Made by a program: the position numbers and the translations under genes. A DNA stretch of 64,000 nt, taken from NCBI GenBank assembly GCA_947164965.1, contig CAMUYR010000007.1, positions 62,001-126,000 of the forward strand. Direction: 5' to 3'. Below, piece by piece: positions 7,122 through 16,098 of this stretch. This DNA is from an uncultured Prevotella sp. Its GTDB lineage: Bacteria; Bacteroidota; Bacteroidia; Bacteroidales; Bacteroidaceae. Under the pieces are notes generated by a model. The model did no database searches. It worked only from the letters and a program-made list of their open reading frames with translations, and had not been told where the DNA came from. Positions within the stretch are counted from its first letter, which is position 1, and every line of letters starts with the position of its first letter.

Positions 7122-9272
7122 TTACTGAGTCCGCTTTTTCACCCAATACATAACCCCCTCTTTGCTATGCTTGCTCTTGAATTTGTATTCCGGACGATTC
7201 AGATAGCTACCCATTGCCTTGAACGAGTTGGGCTCTTCCTTATAGCCCTTGAAGTGCTGTTTCAGCATAGCTGAAATCTGTGGCAATCCCATCCACTGTC
7301 CCTCTTCATCCTGACGTGGTTTCTGGATGACAGCCATCAGCATCTCACCCAAACCGTTCAGTCGCTGATACTGCAGGTTGTGCTCCATCAGTGCACGCTC
7401 CTCATCTTTCGAGAGCCAATAGCGTTCGCCTTGTCTGATTTCCTGCATCAGCTGGGCATAGAGTTGGGCATGCTGAACAGGTGTCTCGAAGTCGATATCG
7501 CCATTGATGCTGACACAGACAAATCGGCGTGAACCAGTAGGGTCGGTGAGAGGTGTCTGCTCGTTGGTGGTGCCTATGAACGAGGCATAGCGACGGTTTG
7601 TCGTATAGGCCTTTCCATAAGGCGGACGATACTTCAGGTCGGCAGTCGACACAAGATACTTGAGCACAATCTGCTGGCGTTGGGTAATCTTGTCGAACTC
7701 GTCCAGATTGATGAGTCCGAACGATGACAGTCCCAGATTCAGATCCTGCTCGTTCTTGAAGTTGATGCGGTCGTTGTAGTATTCCTGCAATTCGCGTGGC
7801 AACAGGATTCTACAGAAACTGGACTTGCCACAACCCTGCCTACCTATTAATAAAGGTACGAGGGCATTGCCTGTCAGCTGGCCCTTACCCAGCCACATGG
7901 CCACCATCGATCGCATCCAGATATGAAACAGGTGGGTCCAGTCTTCCCATTCCGTTGGTATGCGCTCGGCAAGTGCTGTCACACGGTCCTTTCCGTCCCA
8001 TTGTGGCAGATGCTCCAGATAGTCGTTCACTGGGTCGTAACGCTCTATGTCGTCTGAGTTGACATAGCGTCGTATATCCTTATCCCAACACTTGATGCCT
8101 TGTTCCATCGCCCTCATGGTGATGGAGTTACGTGCCTCTTCAGTCAAATCCTGGAACGAGAATCCGATGCCAGTCCTCATGCGATATTCAGCCACGCCTC
8201 GCATCACGTTCTTGCGCAGCTCGTAGTTCGAGTTCAGGAAGATGTTGATTTTCATCGTCAGCAATGTTTCTGCTGGGATATTCTTATATCGACGGATGCC
8301 TTTTTTCTCCATATATTTCTTCACAAGGTCCTCGCGATAGGCATTCTCAAACACCTTCTTCACCAAATCCTGCTCTTCCCAGAAGATTGATTTCATCAAC
8401 GCCTGACGCATAGCTGGTCCCATAGGCAGACCTGTTTCCAGGCAGTATTGTGCCAATTTGGACAGAATGGCATGATGGCGTTCCTCTTCGTCGTCGAAAC
8501 CCTCAGCATCGTCAAAGGCTTTTGTAAGATTGAATTCGAAAACGGTATGCAGACTCTTATAGCGGTCAATGCCCAAGTCGCCCCTTGTCTGTTCCATTGC
8601 CGATATCTGGCGGGTAAGTGCATTGCCAGCCTTCTCAATCTTAGCATAGATGGGTGTCGCCAGCGGATTGTAAACCATCTGCGGATCGTAGCTCATGTAG
8701 CAGATGCGCTTGGGAGTGGGCTCCAGCTTCTCAATGGTGACGCCCAACTGACCGTTATAAATCAGGCGGGCCCGCTCGTACAGATTCTCATGAAACAGGG
8801 CGATGTCAGAGGGGTCGGTGGGAAGTTCAACGGGATTTCCCTGCTGGGGAAACAACTCTCCGCGACAGATAATCTTGACCGATTGACCCTCGGCTCCAAC
8901 GAAAGCCATCAGCGTCTGGGGCATCTCAGCAGCACCTCGGCGCACAGCCTCAGCTTCGTCACTACCCGTCAGATTGTTCACTTCCAGCAACACCAGTCCT
9001 GTATAGCCTCTGGTGATGCGCTCGTTCTTGCGGTTCTCCTGTTCCAAAGCGAAGCAGATGCGAGGCAGCGTCTTAGGCCATCCGTCGTAACCTTCCAACG
9101 TTCCGTCGTCAGAGCGCAGGGCGTAAGTCATCAGCGGATAGACATTTCTGAACTCGCTGACCTGCAACTGATAGTCGCCCTTCCGAATCATTTCTGCTAC
9201 TTCCTGATGCTCCACCAGTCGCAGCGTCTCCTTATTCCTGTAGTTCTTGATAATAGTACTTCTTGTTCCCAT
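7122..9272 (-). CDS. VirE/VapE-type primase-helicase-like protein with DUF3874 C-terminus
   Basis: 716 residues from the ATG at 9272; the TTG two codons earlier was rejected. Residues ~85-210 resemble the BT4734-like (VirE N-terminal) primase domain. The middle ATPase domain has Walker A GRQGCGKSS (~477-485), Walker B LINLDEFDK and sensor FIGTTNE; this is the VirE/VapE family common in phages and mobile elements. The C-terminal ~100 residues look like DUF3874, often found behind this ATPase in Bacteroides. The likely role is DNA unwinding or priming, but no host function is established for these chromosomal copies. The expected Asp-x-Asp of the primase domain reads EVN (LLEVNNL), so it may be inactive. 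It is divergent from DUF6078 across a palindrome-rich region. Confidence 0.85.
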   Translation of the reverse strand: MGTRSTIIKNYRNKETLRLVEHQEVAEMIRKGDYQLQVSEFRNVYPLMTYALRSDDGTLEGYDGWPKTLPRICFALEQENRKNERITRGYTGLVLLEVNNLTGSDEAEAVRRGAAEMPQTLMAFVGAEGQSVKIICRGELFPQQGNPVELPTDPSDIALFHENLYERARLIYNGQLGVTIEKLEPTPKRICYMSYDPQMVYNPLATPIYAKIEKAGNALTRQISAMEQTRGDLGIDRYKSLHTVFEFNLTKAFDDAEGFDDEEERHHAILSKLAQYCLETGLPMGPAMRQALMKSIFWEEQDLVKKVFENAYREDLVKKYMEKKGIRRYKNIPAETLLTMKINIFLNSNYELRKNVMRGVAEYRMRTGIGFSFQDLTEEARNSITMRAMEQGIKCWDKDIRRYVNSDDIERYDPVNDYLEHLPQWDGKDRVTALAERIPTEWEDWTHLFHIWMRSMVAMWLGKGQLTGNALVPLLIGRQGCGKSSFCRILLPRELQEYYNDRINFKNEQDLNLGLSSFGLINLDEFDKITQRQQIVLKYLVSTADLKYRPPYGKAYTTNRRYASFIGTTNEQTPLTDPTGSRRFVCVSINGDIDFETPVQHAQLYAQLMQEIRQGERYWLSKDEERALMEHNLQYQRLNGLGEMLMAVIQKPRQDEEGQWMGLPQISAMLKQHFKGYKEEPNSFKAMGSYLNRPEYKFKSKHSKEGVMYWVKKRTQ

Positions 9273-9298
9273 TTTCAATCAATTCTTTAAAACTTCTG

Positions 9299-9306
9299 CA
9301 AAGGTA
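9299..9306 (-). promoter_or_regulatory. -7 box of the VirE-type gene
   Basis: The minus strand reads TACCTTTG, 26 bases before the ATG at 9272. Confidence 0.7.
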
Positions 9307-9826
9307 ATAAAAAAGATTGATATGTGCAAGAAATCATTCTCTCAAAATTATTTTCAAAATAAGCTTTTAACATCACTTCTTATGCTTTCTTTCTCATTAT
9401 CAGTCGATTAACAGGTGATGGTAAGCTGATTTCACCATCACCTTATCATCACTTTTCACCATTATCATCACTTTTAAACCTGTTATCTTGCTAATGGCAT
9501 TAATAGTTTCAATTGGTAACAGCAAGTGGAACTGCTAGTTCCCTCTATTGTTATCAATAGTTCTCTCACTTGTTACCACTAGTTCCAATTAATGTTACTA
9601 TTATCGAACTCATTGTTATTCAGTCATTTAGTGAGTTTAGTACGGGTAAACTCGAGGTTTATCGGTACTAAAGTGGCAGTTTAGTGACGGTAAAGTGATG
9701 GTGTATTAAGCTTACCATCACCTATTAATATGCTAATATACAATCAGTTAGTTAGAAAAGTGATGATATTCTCTATTTTTTAATCTTTTTCTCTAGAAAA
9801 TATTTTGTACTATCACATTTTCTTTG
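9307..9826. repeat. Palindrome- and iteron-rich intergenic region
   Basis: This 520-base stretch has no gene but dense repeats. AGGTGATGGTAAGCT (9413-9427) is repeated inverted at 9709-9723, and its core again at 9434-9443 and 9694-9702. TATCATCACTTTT occurs at 9444-9456 and 9463-9475 and inverted at 9756-9768. CTAGTTCC repeats at 9535 and 9579; AATTGG/CCAATT and GGTAACA/TGTTACC are inverted pairs; 9545-9560 is a hairpin around TTAT. The 37-base near-palindrome 9636-9672 (17-base arms, three mismatches) contains TAAACTCGAGGTTTA, close to the repeats behind the second primase gene. This resembles an operator array or replication-origin-like region. Confidence 0.75.
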
Positions 9827-9834
9827 TAATTTTG
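9827..9834 (+). promoter_or_regulatory. -7 box directly before the DUF6078 start codon
   Basis: TAATTTTG ends five bases before the ATG at 9840. Spacing and downstream bases (GCACCCATG) are the same as at 2687-2702, again suggesting a leaderless mRNA. Confidence 0.65.
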
Positions 9835-9839
9835 CACCC

Positions 9840-10313
9840 ATGAAGAAAGAAAAGAATAATCAGAATAAGTCTGCAGCACAACTGCAGGAAGAAGCATTCC
9901 GTGAAAAGGAGAATCATTATCTAGTGTGTTTCATCGACAGCTGTCCGTTGCGCGACCAATGTCTGCGCTGGCTCGTAGGACAGTACGCAGACCCCAACCG
10001 GATGGTCTATACAACAGTCAATCCGCGCAATCCTCAGCTGGGAGGCGAGCATTGTGCTATGTTCCGCAAGAAACAGCGAGTAATCATGAAGATCGGCCTG
10101 ACTCGCCTCTACCACGAGATGCCCACCTATATGGAGCGAGCCATCCGTCAGCATCTCATCCGTCTCTGGGGCCGTCGCCAGTATTTCGATGCCCGTCGTG
10201 GCGATCGTCTCATCACTCCACAGCGCCAACAGGAAGTCATCGACACCTGTCGCCTTCATGGTTGGCAAGGTCCCATCGTCTTTGATGGTGAGCAGGAAGA
10301 TTGGGATTGGTAA
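9840..10313 (+). CDS. DUF6078-like cysteine-motif protein
   Basis: 157 residues, cytoplasmic. A compact cysteine cluster (CFIDSCPLRDQC, residues ~31-42, with another Cys in GGEHC) could bind a metal or Fe-S cluster. The C-terminal half is basic and rich in Arg (KKQRVIMKIGLTRLY, RHLIRLWGRRQYFDARRG), as in nucleic-acid-binding proteins. I recognise it as a Bacteroidales family of unknown function, DUF6078 by recollection. It is divergent from the VirE-type gene and shares its palindrome-rich region, so a joint role is possible. Confidence 0.65.
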   Translation: MKKEKNNQNKSAAQLQEEAFREKENHYLVCFIDSCPLRDQCLRWLVGQYADPNRMVYTTVNPRNPQLGGEHCAMFRKKQRVIMKIGLTRLYHEMPTYMERAIRQHLIRLWGRRQYFDARRGDRLITPQRQQEVIDTCRLHGWQGPIVFDGEQEDWDW

Positions 10314-10366
10314 TATTTCTCGATGGACAATTATATTTTTTTTATAATATTATTCTTCTTTGAAAG

Positions 10367-11185
10367 ATGAAAAAAATAGTATTTGCATTCCTTGTCTCGC
10401 TAACTCTAGCATCTGATTCAATACAGGTTCATGCTCAAATAAAAGATGATTATGTCCTAATTTTCTCTGATGAATTCAATCAAAAAAATGGAAGTCTTCC
10501 AGATTCTACAAAATGGGGATGTTCGTGGCGTCATAAAAGTCGCTGGGCTCGTTGGATTAGCAATTCTCCCAAAGTCGCTTTTATAAAAAATGGCTCTTTA
10601 GTTTGCCGTGCAATTCCTAATGATAATCTAGAAGCGGACACTGCTACAATGCTGACAGGAGCTATAGAAACTCAAAATAAGTTCTCCTTTAAATATGGTA
10701 AGGTGGAAATTCGTCTGAAAACAAACCGTTATAGAGGCAATTTCCCTGCTGCATGGATGCTACCTCAGCCACCATGCGAAAAACATCCATATGGAGGTGA
10801 AATAGACATATTTGAATCGTATGGAACGAACCCACACGCCTATCATACTGCCCATACTCATTGGACTCTTCATTTAGGAAAGAAAACGACTCCTCAGCAC
10901 CAGTTTCATGAAAAAATAGCTGTTAACAAATGGCATGTATATAGTGTTGAATGGGATGAAGAGAAAATAGTATGGCGAGTTGATAGCAACGTAGTTGGCA
11001 CATATTATAAGCTTAATAATTCAGAAGCTCAAACTAATGGACAATGGCCTTTTGACCACCCTTTTTACATTGTTCTTAATCAAAGTGTGGGTGATCACAC
11101 TTGGCCAGACCCACCAAATCTTAAGCATATTTACGAAACAAAATTTGACTGGATTCGCGTATATCAAAGAAACAAAAAGGAATAG
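10367..11185 (+). CDS. Secreted glycoside hydrolase family 16 enzyme
   Basis: 272 residues. A signal peptide (about 1-23, ending VHAQ) precedes one GH16 beta-jelly-roll domain. The catalytic signature GGEIDIFES gives E145 as nucleophile, D147 and E150 as acid/base. GH16 enzymes cut internal beta-1,3 or beta-1,4 linkages in glucans, galactans and mixed polymers. The final segment DWIRVYQR is the typical last strand. The gene converges with the exopolysaccharide cluster: its stop codon touches the stop of the GT2 gene. Its AT-rich composition is like the cluster, unlike the genes to the left. It may trim or release the polymer made there, as ExoK-type GH16 enzymes do for succinoglycan; this is inference from position. 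Confidence 0.88.
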   Translation: MKKIVFAFLVSLTLASDSIQVHAQIKDDYVLIFSDEFNQKNGSLPDSTKWGCSWRHKSRWARWISNSPKVAFIKNGSLVCRAIPNDNLEADTATMLTGAIETQNKFSFKYGKVEIRLKTNRYRGNFPAAWMLPQPPCEKHPYGGEIDIFESYGTNPHAYHTAHTHWTLHLGKKTTPQHQFHEKIAVNKWHVYSVEWDEEKIVWRVDSNVVGTYYKLNNSEAQTNGQWPFDHPFYIVLNQSVGDHTWPDPPNLKHIYETKFDWIRVYQRNKKE

Positions 11186-12007
11186 TTATACTGATGTCCT
11201 TAATAGATATTTATATATCAGACTTCTAACCCAATTAGGGGCTATTCTCACACCATATCGACGTGCTATATTTATAATTAAGCAAGTGAAAGATATATAA
11301 CCAATCTCATGTAGCTTCTTCTGGAATTGTATTTCGTTATGAGCATACGTTAATCCGCCTCTGCGACGAACCATTTCTGGTGAGCGACGAAATAGTAGAA
11401 GAGAACGTTGAAGGTTATAAAAGCGACTGCCTTGTTTTAGCATTCGTGCCCACAAATAGTAATCTTCAAATAGGGGGAATGGCTGGTATCCTCCTGCATC
11501 TATAACAGATTGCTTGCGAAACATTACCACTGGGTGGTTAATAGGGTTGCGCTTCATGCCGAATTTATAAATGTCTTCATGTCGCTCTGGCAGACTACGA
11601 ACAGCAATAGTATTAGTAGGGTCAAGATCAAACTCAGTTATCCATGCTCCTAATACGTCAATTTCTGGATGCTCTTGAAGAAAATCTATTTGTATTTCAA
11701 ATCTTTCTGGCATACAGATGTCGTCTGTGTCCATTCTGGCAATGATATCATATGAACAAGCTTGCATTCCTTTATTCAGAGCAATTCCAAGACCTTGATT
11801 TTTCTCCAATCTAATACGTCGTAAAGAAGAAAAACGCAGTTCTTCTTTTTCTATTTCTTGATAGAGATCTGATGGCAGTGGCCCATCTTCCACCAAAACT
11901 ATTTCTGTTGGAAGTAAGGTTTGCTGATATATGCTGTCAAAGCACATCTTAAGGTGTTCTGCCTTTTCATGCTTATAGACAGACATTAGTAGTGAGAATT
12001 CTTTCAT
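11186..12007 (-). CDS. Glycosyltransferase family 2
   Basis: 273 residues with a GT-A fold: LLMSVYKHE at the N-terminus, VEDGPLP, and the metal-binding ARMDTDDIC segment (DxD) at about residue 92. It transfers a nucleotide-activated sugar to the growing lipid-linked repeat unit at the inner face of the membrane. The specific sugar cannot be read from the sequence. It is the last gene of the cluster, separated from the next by 52 bases, and has a -7 box of its own immediately before the start codon. Confidence 0.88.
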   Translation of the reverse strand: MKEFSLLMSVYKHEKAEHLKMCFDSIYQQTLLPTEIVLVEDGPLPSDLYQEIEKEELRFSSLRRIRLEKNQGLGIALNKGMQACSYDIIARMDTDDICMPERFEIQIDFLQEHPEIDVLGAWITEFDLDPTNTIAVRSLPERHEDIYKFGMKRNPINHPVVMFRKQSVIDAGGYQPFPLFEDYYLWARMLKQGSRFYNLQRSLLLFRRSPEMVRRRGGLTYAHNEIQFQKKLHEIGYISFTCLIINIARRYGVRIAPNWVRSLIYKYLLRTSV

Positions 12008-12011
12008 GCCG

Positions 12012-12019
12012 CAAAGGTA
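12012..12019 (-). promoter_or_regulatory. -7 box directly before the GT2 gene
   Basis: The minus strand reads TACCTTTG and ends four bases before the ATG at 12007. If active, it makes a leaderless transcript of the last gene of the cluster. Confidence 0.5.
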
Positions 12020-12059
12020 TGAAAAAAATACTAATCAGCCAAATACTTGTGTCTTTTTC

Positions 12060-13016
12060 TTAATATTGTAGATACAAAGAGCGATATTTCTCTTTTACCC
12101 CTTCAGGTGAGAATATCCGACAAATATTTGTAGTGTCAACGACATTTCCTATTGAGGAATCTATCTTTTTTATAAAATCATTATAATCGCCAAATTTGAA
12201 TATTTGATATCCTTTTACCCCTTGTAGGTAGTCAGCAATTCTGACGCGCTCTGACATTACAACGGGTGTGCCATACGATAATGCTTCCAATGCAGCATAC
12301 GAAAATGCTTCATACTTTGAGGGAACTACCAAGATAGATGCTTCTGTATAAAGTTTTGCCAACTCTTCGTCCGTAATGTTTATATGTTGCTTGAAATCTT
12401 TGCGAATAATCTGTCCTTTCCCTACGCAATGAATATTGTATTTTCCTCTTGGAATTTGATACAAATGTTCAATGCCTTTTACAGGATCGTCAGCACGACC
12501 TACAAAAAGTATCATATTTTGTTTTTTGATTGGCTGTAGCTCTAGCTTCAATGGCGAGAACCAATGGGGTATTTGGACTACATTTGCATGAAAGGACTTA
12601 AAAAAGTTTGTATCCTCTTGATTGATGGTGGTTACAATATGCGCATATTTTCTGACCAAAGGCCGAATAAACAGATAAAAGAATAATTTGCCAAGTAATG
12701 GATGTCTAAGACATTCAAAAGGATGCCAGTGAGCTGTATATACTATAAATTTTCTGTGTTTTTTTGCAGTCAAAATAGCTTGCACAGTTCCCATTGCAGT
12801 ATAGCCATTGATGTGAATTATATCTGCATTTTTGATGGATTCTGTCAACTCTGATGGACGATAATAATAATGAAACAGACGTGACGGAATGTCAGGTATA
12901 TCTTTAATCTCTAGAGGGTGGAGATCTATGTCGTCTTTAAACAAAGAAAACAGAGCTTTACAATAATTGTCCGTCCCACCGGGCTTGTTTTGGCGTATAT
13001 ACAATATTTTTTTCAT
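12060..13016 (-). CDS. Glycosyltransferase, GT4-like (GT-B fold)
   Basis: 318 residues. The C-terminal nucleotide-sugar domain has the ILFVGRADDPVKG segment and the family motif VVPSKYEAFSYAALEALSYGTPVV (E-x7-E type). The N-terminal domain is short (KKILYIRQNKPGG). It probably adds one sugar to the lipid-linked repeat unit. The start codon overlaps the stop of the upstream gene by one base (TAATG), so translation is coupled. Confidence 0.85.
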   Translation of the reverse strand: MKKILYIRQNKPGGTDNYCKALFSLFKDDIDLHPLEIKDIPDIPSRLFHYYYRPSELTESIKNADIIHINGYTAMGTVQAILTAKKHRKFIVYTAHWHPFECLRHPLLGKLFFYLFIRPLVRKYAHIVTTINQEDTNFFKSFHANVVQIPHWFSPLKLELQPIKKQNMILFVGRADDPVKGIEHLYQIPRGKYNIHCVGKGQIIRKDFKQHINITDEELAKLYTEASILVVPSKYEAFSYAALEALSYGTPVVMSERVRIADYLQGVKGYQIFKFGDYNDFIKKIDSSIGNVVDTTNICRIFSPEGVKEKYRSLYLQY

Positions 13017-14284
13017 TATTTAGGATGCTTTAGAAGAAATGTATGTGCCTCTGGACGGCAATAAAAATACAGGCTTTTCACAAATAAAACATAGCGTTTG
13101 TAGCCCATCGCAAAATATAGGGTTTTGAACAGCCATGAAATTATTCTTTTCTTCTTATCCATATTTGGAAGATTAGAACGTGAGAATTTCTCCAATTTCT
13201 CTTCGGTTATCATTTTTCTTTCTAAAATAGCATTATAAAAAGAACCTTCTCCTATTGAGAAAGGACTAGAGGTGAACAGTTGTTCTTCTTTCTCTAGAAG
13301 GCCATGATAAAGCCTCCGATGGAAAGTCGCTATAGGAAGACCGTTCGCATAGGTTGCATAACTATATTTTTGATTTATGAAAGCATCAAAAATATGTTGG
13401 TTTTGAATGATGGCTTTCTGATATATGTCTGTAGCCAATTTTAGATCATTGTATTCTTGAAGGTTTTCAATCCGTTTACGTGAAATAATACCTTGCTTCA
13501 TCTTCTGGTAGTCATATCCGGCAAAATGAATGAATATTAGTTTGTCATGTCTTTGTGGATTGTCATCTGTACGGAATTTGACATATATATCATCTCCTTC
13601 TTGATATAATTCTCTTTCAAAATAATTCCATGGTGCCATGTTCATACCAAGATGATGAAAGATGTAAAGTGATTCGTTTCCTAGAAGTCCTGGCATCCAA
13701 TCCATCCATTTTTGGTCTGTAAAGTTTCCTGTGCTTCTGTCTGCAAAACAATTGTCTTTCAATCTTTTCTGCCACCAGTCCAAGACAATAAGTGCCTGTT
13801 TGCTATTTCTCATGGCGCAAAAGCCAAGATTGAATATCCCATTGACATTCATGGCCCATTCTGGGTGCTCTCCATTGTATGTAGGATGAATACCTGCGAT
13901 TTGGGGTGTTAAAGCAATGTCATAGAGGTCTAGTTTCGAAAGGATTTCTTCAATAGAAGAAAAGATATAAATATCCGGATCAAAGTAGATGACTTTCTCG
14001 TATCCTTTTGAAAATAAGTGAGTGAAACAACTCGGTTTTATAGAAGTACAGAACTCTGTTAAATCATATTTGAAAGACATTTCTGTCCATTCTTCTTCTG
14101 AGAATGAAACAATGTCTTTTGCCATAACAACACAACTTGGTATGTTAACCACAGGATGCTCGAATTCGTCAGCAACAAATATTTTAAAATCCATCTCAGG
14201 ATTGTAAAGTTGCAGAGATGATCCTAGTATTTGTCCAAGACCAATATAGTTTTTGGCTACTATTGTAAAAGCACAATATTTCAT
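13016..14284 (-). CDS. Glycosyltransferase, GT-A type (GT8-like)
   Basis: 422 residues. The N-terminus (KYCAFTIVAKNYIGLGQILGSSL) and the FDPDIYIFSS segment, a DxD motif at about residue 98, match retaining glycosyltransferases of the GT8-like group often found in Bacteroides polysaccharide loci. The long C-terminal half (HFAGYDYQK, then helices to the end) is less characteristic. The donor sugar is unknown. It overlaps the downstream GT4 gene by one base and starts 12 bases after the acyltransferase gene. Confidence 0.75.
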   Translation of the reverse strand: MKYCAFTIVAKNYIGLGQILGSSLQLYNPEMDFKIFVADEFEHPVVNIPSCVVMAKDIVSFSEEEWTEMSFKYDLTEFCTSIKPSCFTHLFSKGYEKVIYFDPDIYIFSSIEEILSKLDLYDIALTPQIAGIHPTYNGEHPEWAMNVNGIFNLGFCAMRNSKQALIVLDWWQKRLKDNCFADRSTGNFTDQKWMDWMPGLLGNESLYIFHHLGMNMAPWNYFERELYQEGDDIYVKFRTDDNPQRHDKLIFIHFAGYDYQKMKQGIISRKRIENLQEYNDLKLATDIYQKAIIQNQHIFDAFINQKYSYATYANGLPIATFHRRLYHGLLEKEEQLFTSSPFSIGEGSFYNAILERKMITEEKLEKFSRSNLPNMDKKKRIISWLFKTLYFAMGYKRYVLFVKSLYFYCRPEAHTFLLKHPK

Positions 14285-14296
14285 AAATTAGTTTTT

Positions 14297-14950
14297 TTAT
14301 TTTATATGATTACTAATAATTTTGGCAGGAATCCCACCTACCACACAATGGGGTGGCACATCATGTGTCACTACGCTATTAGCTGCAATGATTGCTCCTT
14401 TGCCAATCGTAACACCTCCTAGTACAGTTGCTTTGTCACCAATCCAGACATTGTCTTCTATAATGATAGGCCCTTTACTATATACTGGTCTTTGCGAAGG
14501 AGGAATGTTTAGAGAGTCAGGTTTTGAATCTCCATGTGAGTTGTCAGAGATGGTAACCCACCTTCCTGTTAGAACTCCATTGCCAATTATTATATGGTTT
14601 GTGCATGAAATATGGATGTATTCACCAAAATCACAGCTGTCTCCAATCTCTATTGATGGATAGAGTTCTTGTCCTTCATAGTTTGTCCATGCGGTTAGGA
14701 CGCCATTTCTCCCAACAACAGACATGTTGCCAATTCTTATGCTTTTTCCACCTCTTATTATTATAGGGCGATGAACGATAATACCTTTTCCTGCAGATTT
14801 CAAACTCGCTGCAATCCAGTGACTATATAAGAAATCTGCCATCAGTGATAATTTACGATGAAATGGGTAGCTGTACACTATGGAAACAATTGTAAAGATT
14901 TTTCTTGTGACAGTATCCATAAGAAGTCTTAGTCGTCGAGTATATGTCAT
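14297..14950 (-). CDS. Hexapeptide-repeat acyltransferase
   Basis: 217 residues. From about residue 60 it shows left-handed beta-helix hexapeptide repeats ([39 protein letters not shown]) and ends with the GGIPAKII motif of maltose/galactoside O-acetyltransferases. It probably O-acetylates a sugar of the polymer with acetyl-CoA. Its first four bases overlap the stop of the upstream GT4 gene (ATGA). Confidence 0.88.
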   Translation of the reverse strand: MTYTRRLRLLMDTVTRKIFTIVSIVYSYPFHRKLSLMADFLYSHWIAASLKSAGKGIIVHRPIIIRGGKSIRIGNMSVVGRNGVLTAWTNYEGQELYPSIEIGDSCDFGEYIHISCTNHIIIGNGVLTGRWVTISDNSHGDSKPDSLNIPPSQRPVYSKGPIIIEDNVWIGDKATVLGGVTIGKGAIIAANSVVTHDVPPHCVVGGIPAKIISNHIK

Positions 14951-16098
14951 TTGTTTCGCTGTTGTAAGTTAATGTATAATGAATATATTTGGCTAACGTT
15001 GGTTTCGTTTGAAAATCTATCTGCGGCTTTTGCTTGTCCTAAGAGTACCTGTTGTTGATAATCAGCTTCTGGTAATGAAATGATTTTCTCCATTGAAGCG
15101 TATAACTCTGAAACATTATCGAATTTGTAACCGCCTGTGATATCTAGAATCTCTTTTGTCCCAGCGGTATTCCTTCCAATGACAATACAACCATTAAACC
15201 ATGCCTCTGCTGTCATACGTCCAAAACCTTCATAATAACTTGCAACAACTAATGCTGTGGCATTTATCATTAAAGGCCTGACGTCCTTTTGGTAACCTAT
15301 GAATTCTACTGCCTCTGCACATCCTTGAGATAAAGAAAAATGTTTCAATTCTTCTATAAATGTGTCGTCACCGAATCCAGCTATTAATAAATTATATTCT
15401 TGGTGACTTTTATAAAATTTTGCAAATGCGGTTATAACGTCTTTATGCCCTTTCTCAGGAATGATACGGCTTGCACAAAGGAAATACTTTTGCTTGTTAG
15501 GATTATAGTGGATGTCGTGACGTGAAAACATACCATTATAAATTGTAATGGCATTAGTTTTGCCATTTAGATGAAAATGTTCACGAATACCTTCTGTTAT
15601 TGTAATAATGTAGTCGGAATGAGTGATTTTTTTTTCAAAATAGGATTTTGAAGGAAAGATAAGCCAATTAAAATCTAAATCTTGATATTCACGAAGATGC
15701 ATTACGTGAGGAATTCCCTTTATTCGTGCTACGTATAGTCCTTCTCTGATCACGCCTGTATTTGTATGAATAATGTTTGGCTTTTCACGTTCAACAATAC
15801 GCATTAACTCATAAAAAGATAGCAACTTCTTCATCATCATAGAACAGCAAGAAATGCATAGTCTTAATGATGTTAGGAGATTGGTTGGGCGATGAAGAGC
15901 ACTCATGGTAAGGAATGCTTCATAATAATTGATATGATGAGATTCTAGATAGTCCATAAAGACCTTGTCACGTATTTCCCATCGTGGAATAACAACAATG
16001 GGGATGATACCCTTAACCATTAGTCCTTCTATCATATTAATAAAGGAGATGGTAGCACCTCCCATAAAGGCTGCATTCAAAATATATAGCACTTTCAT
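14947..16098 (-). CDS. Glycosyltransferase, GT4-like (GT-B fold)
   Basis: 383 residues. The N-terminal [21 protein letters not shown] segment and the C-terminal [18 protein letters not shown] motif are typical of GT4. HLREYQDLD and [11 protein letters not shown], with the preceding ASR, form the usual hinge and donor-site segments. It adds a sugar to the lipid-linked unit in the cytoplasm. It overlaps both neighbours by four bases (wzy-like upstream and acyltransferase downstream). Confidence 0.87.
   Translation of the reverse strand: MKVLYILNAAFMGGATISFINMIEGLMVKGIIPIVVIPRWEIRDKVFMDYLESHHINYYEAFLTMSALHRPTNLLTSLRLCISCCSMMMKKLLSFYELMRIVEREKPNIIHTNTGVIREGLYVARIKGIPHVMHLREYQDLDFNWLIFPSKSYFEKKITHSDYIITITEGIREHFHLNGKTNAITIYNGMFSRHDIHYNPNKQKYFLCASRIIPEKGHKDVITAFAKFYKSHQEYNLLIAGFGDDTFIEELKHFSLSQGCAEAVEFIGYQKDVRPLMINATALVVASYYEGFGRMTAEAWFNGCIVIGRNTAGTKEILDITGGYKFDNVSELYASMEKIISLPEADYQQQVLLGQAKAADRFSNETNVSQIYSLYINLQQRNK

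Noticed and set aside
8448..9290. Plus-strand open frame of 280 codons
   Set aside because: It is antisense to the VirE-type gene, has no family resemblance and no promoter, while the minus frame has clear ATPase motifs.
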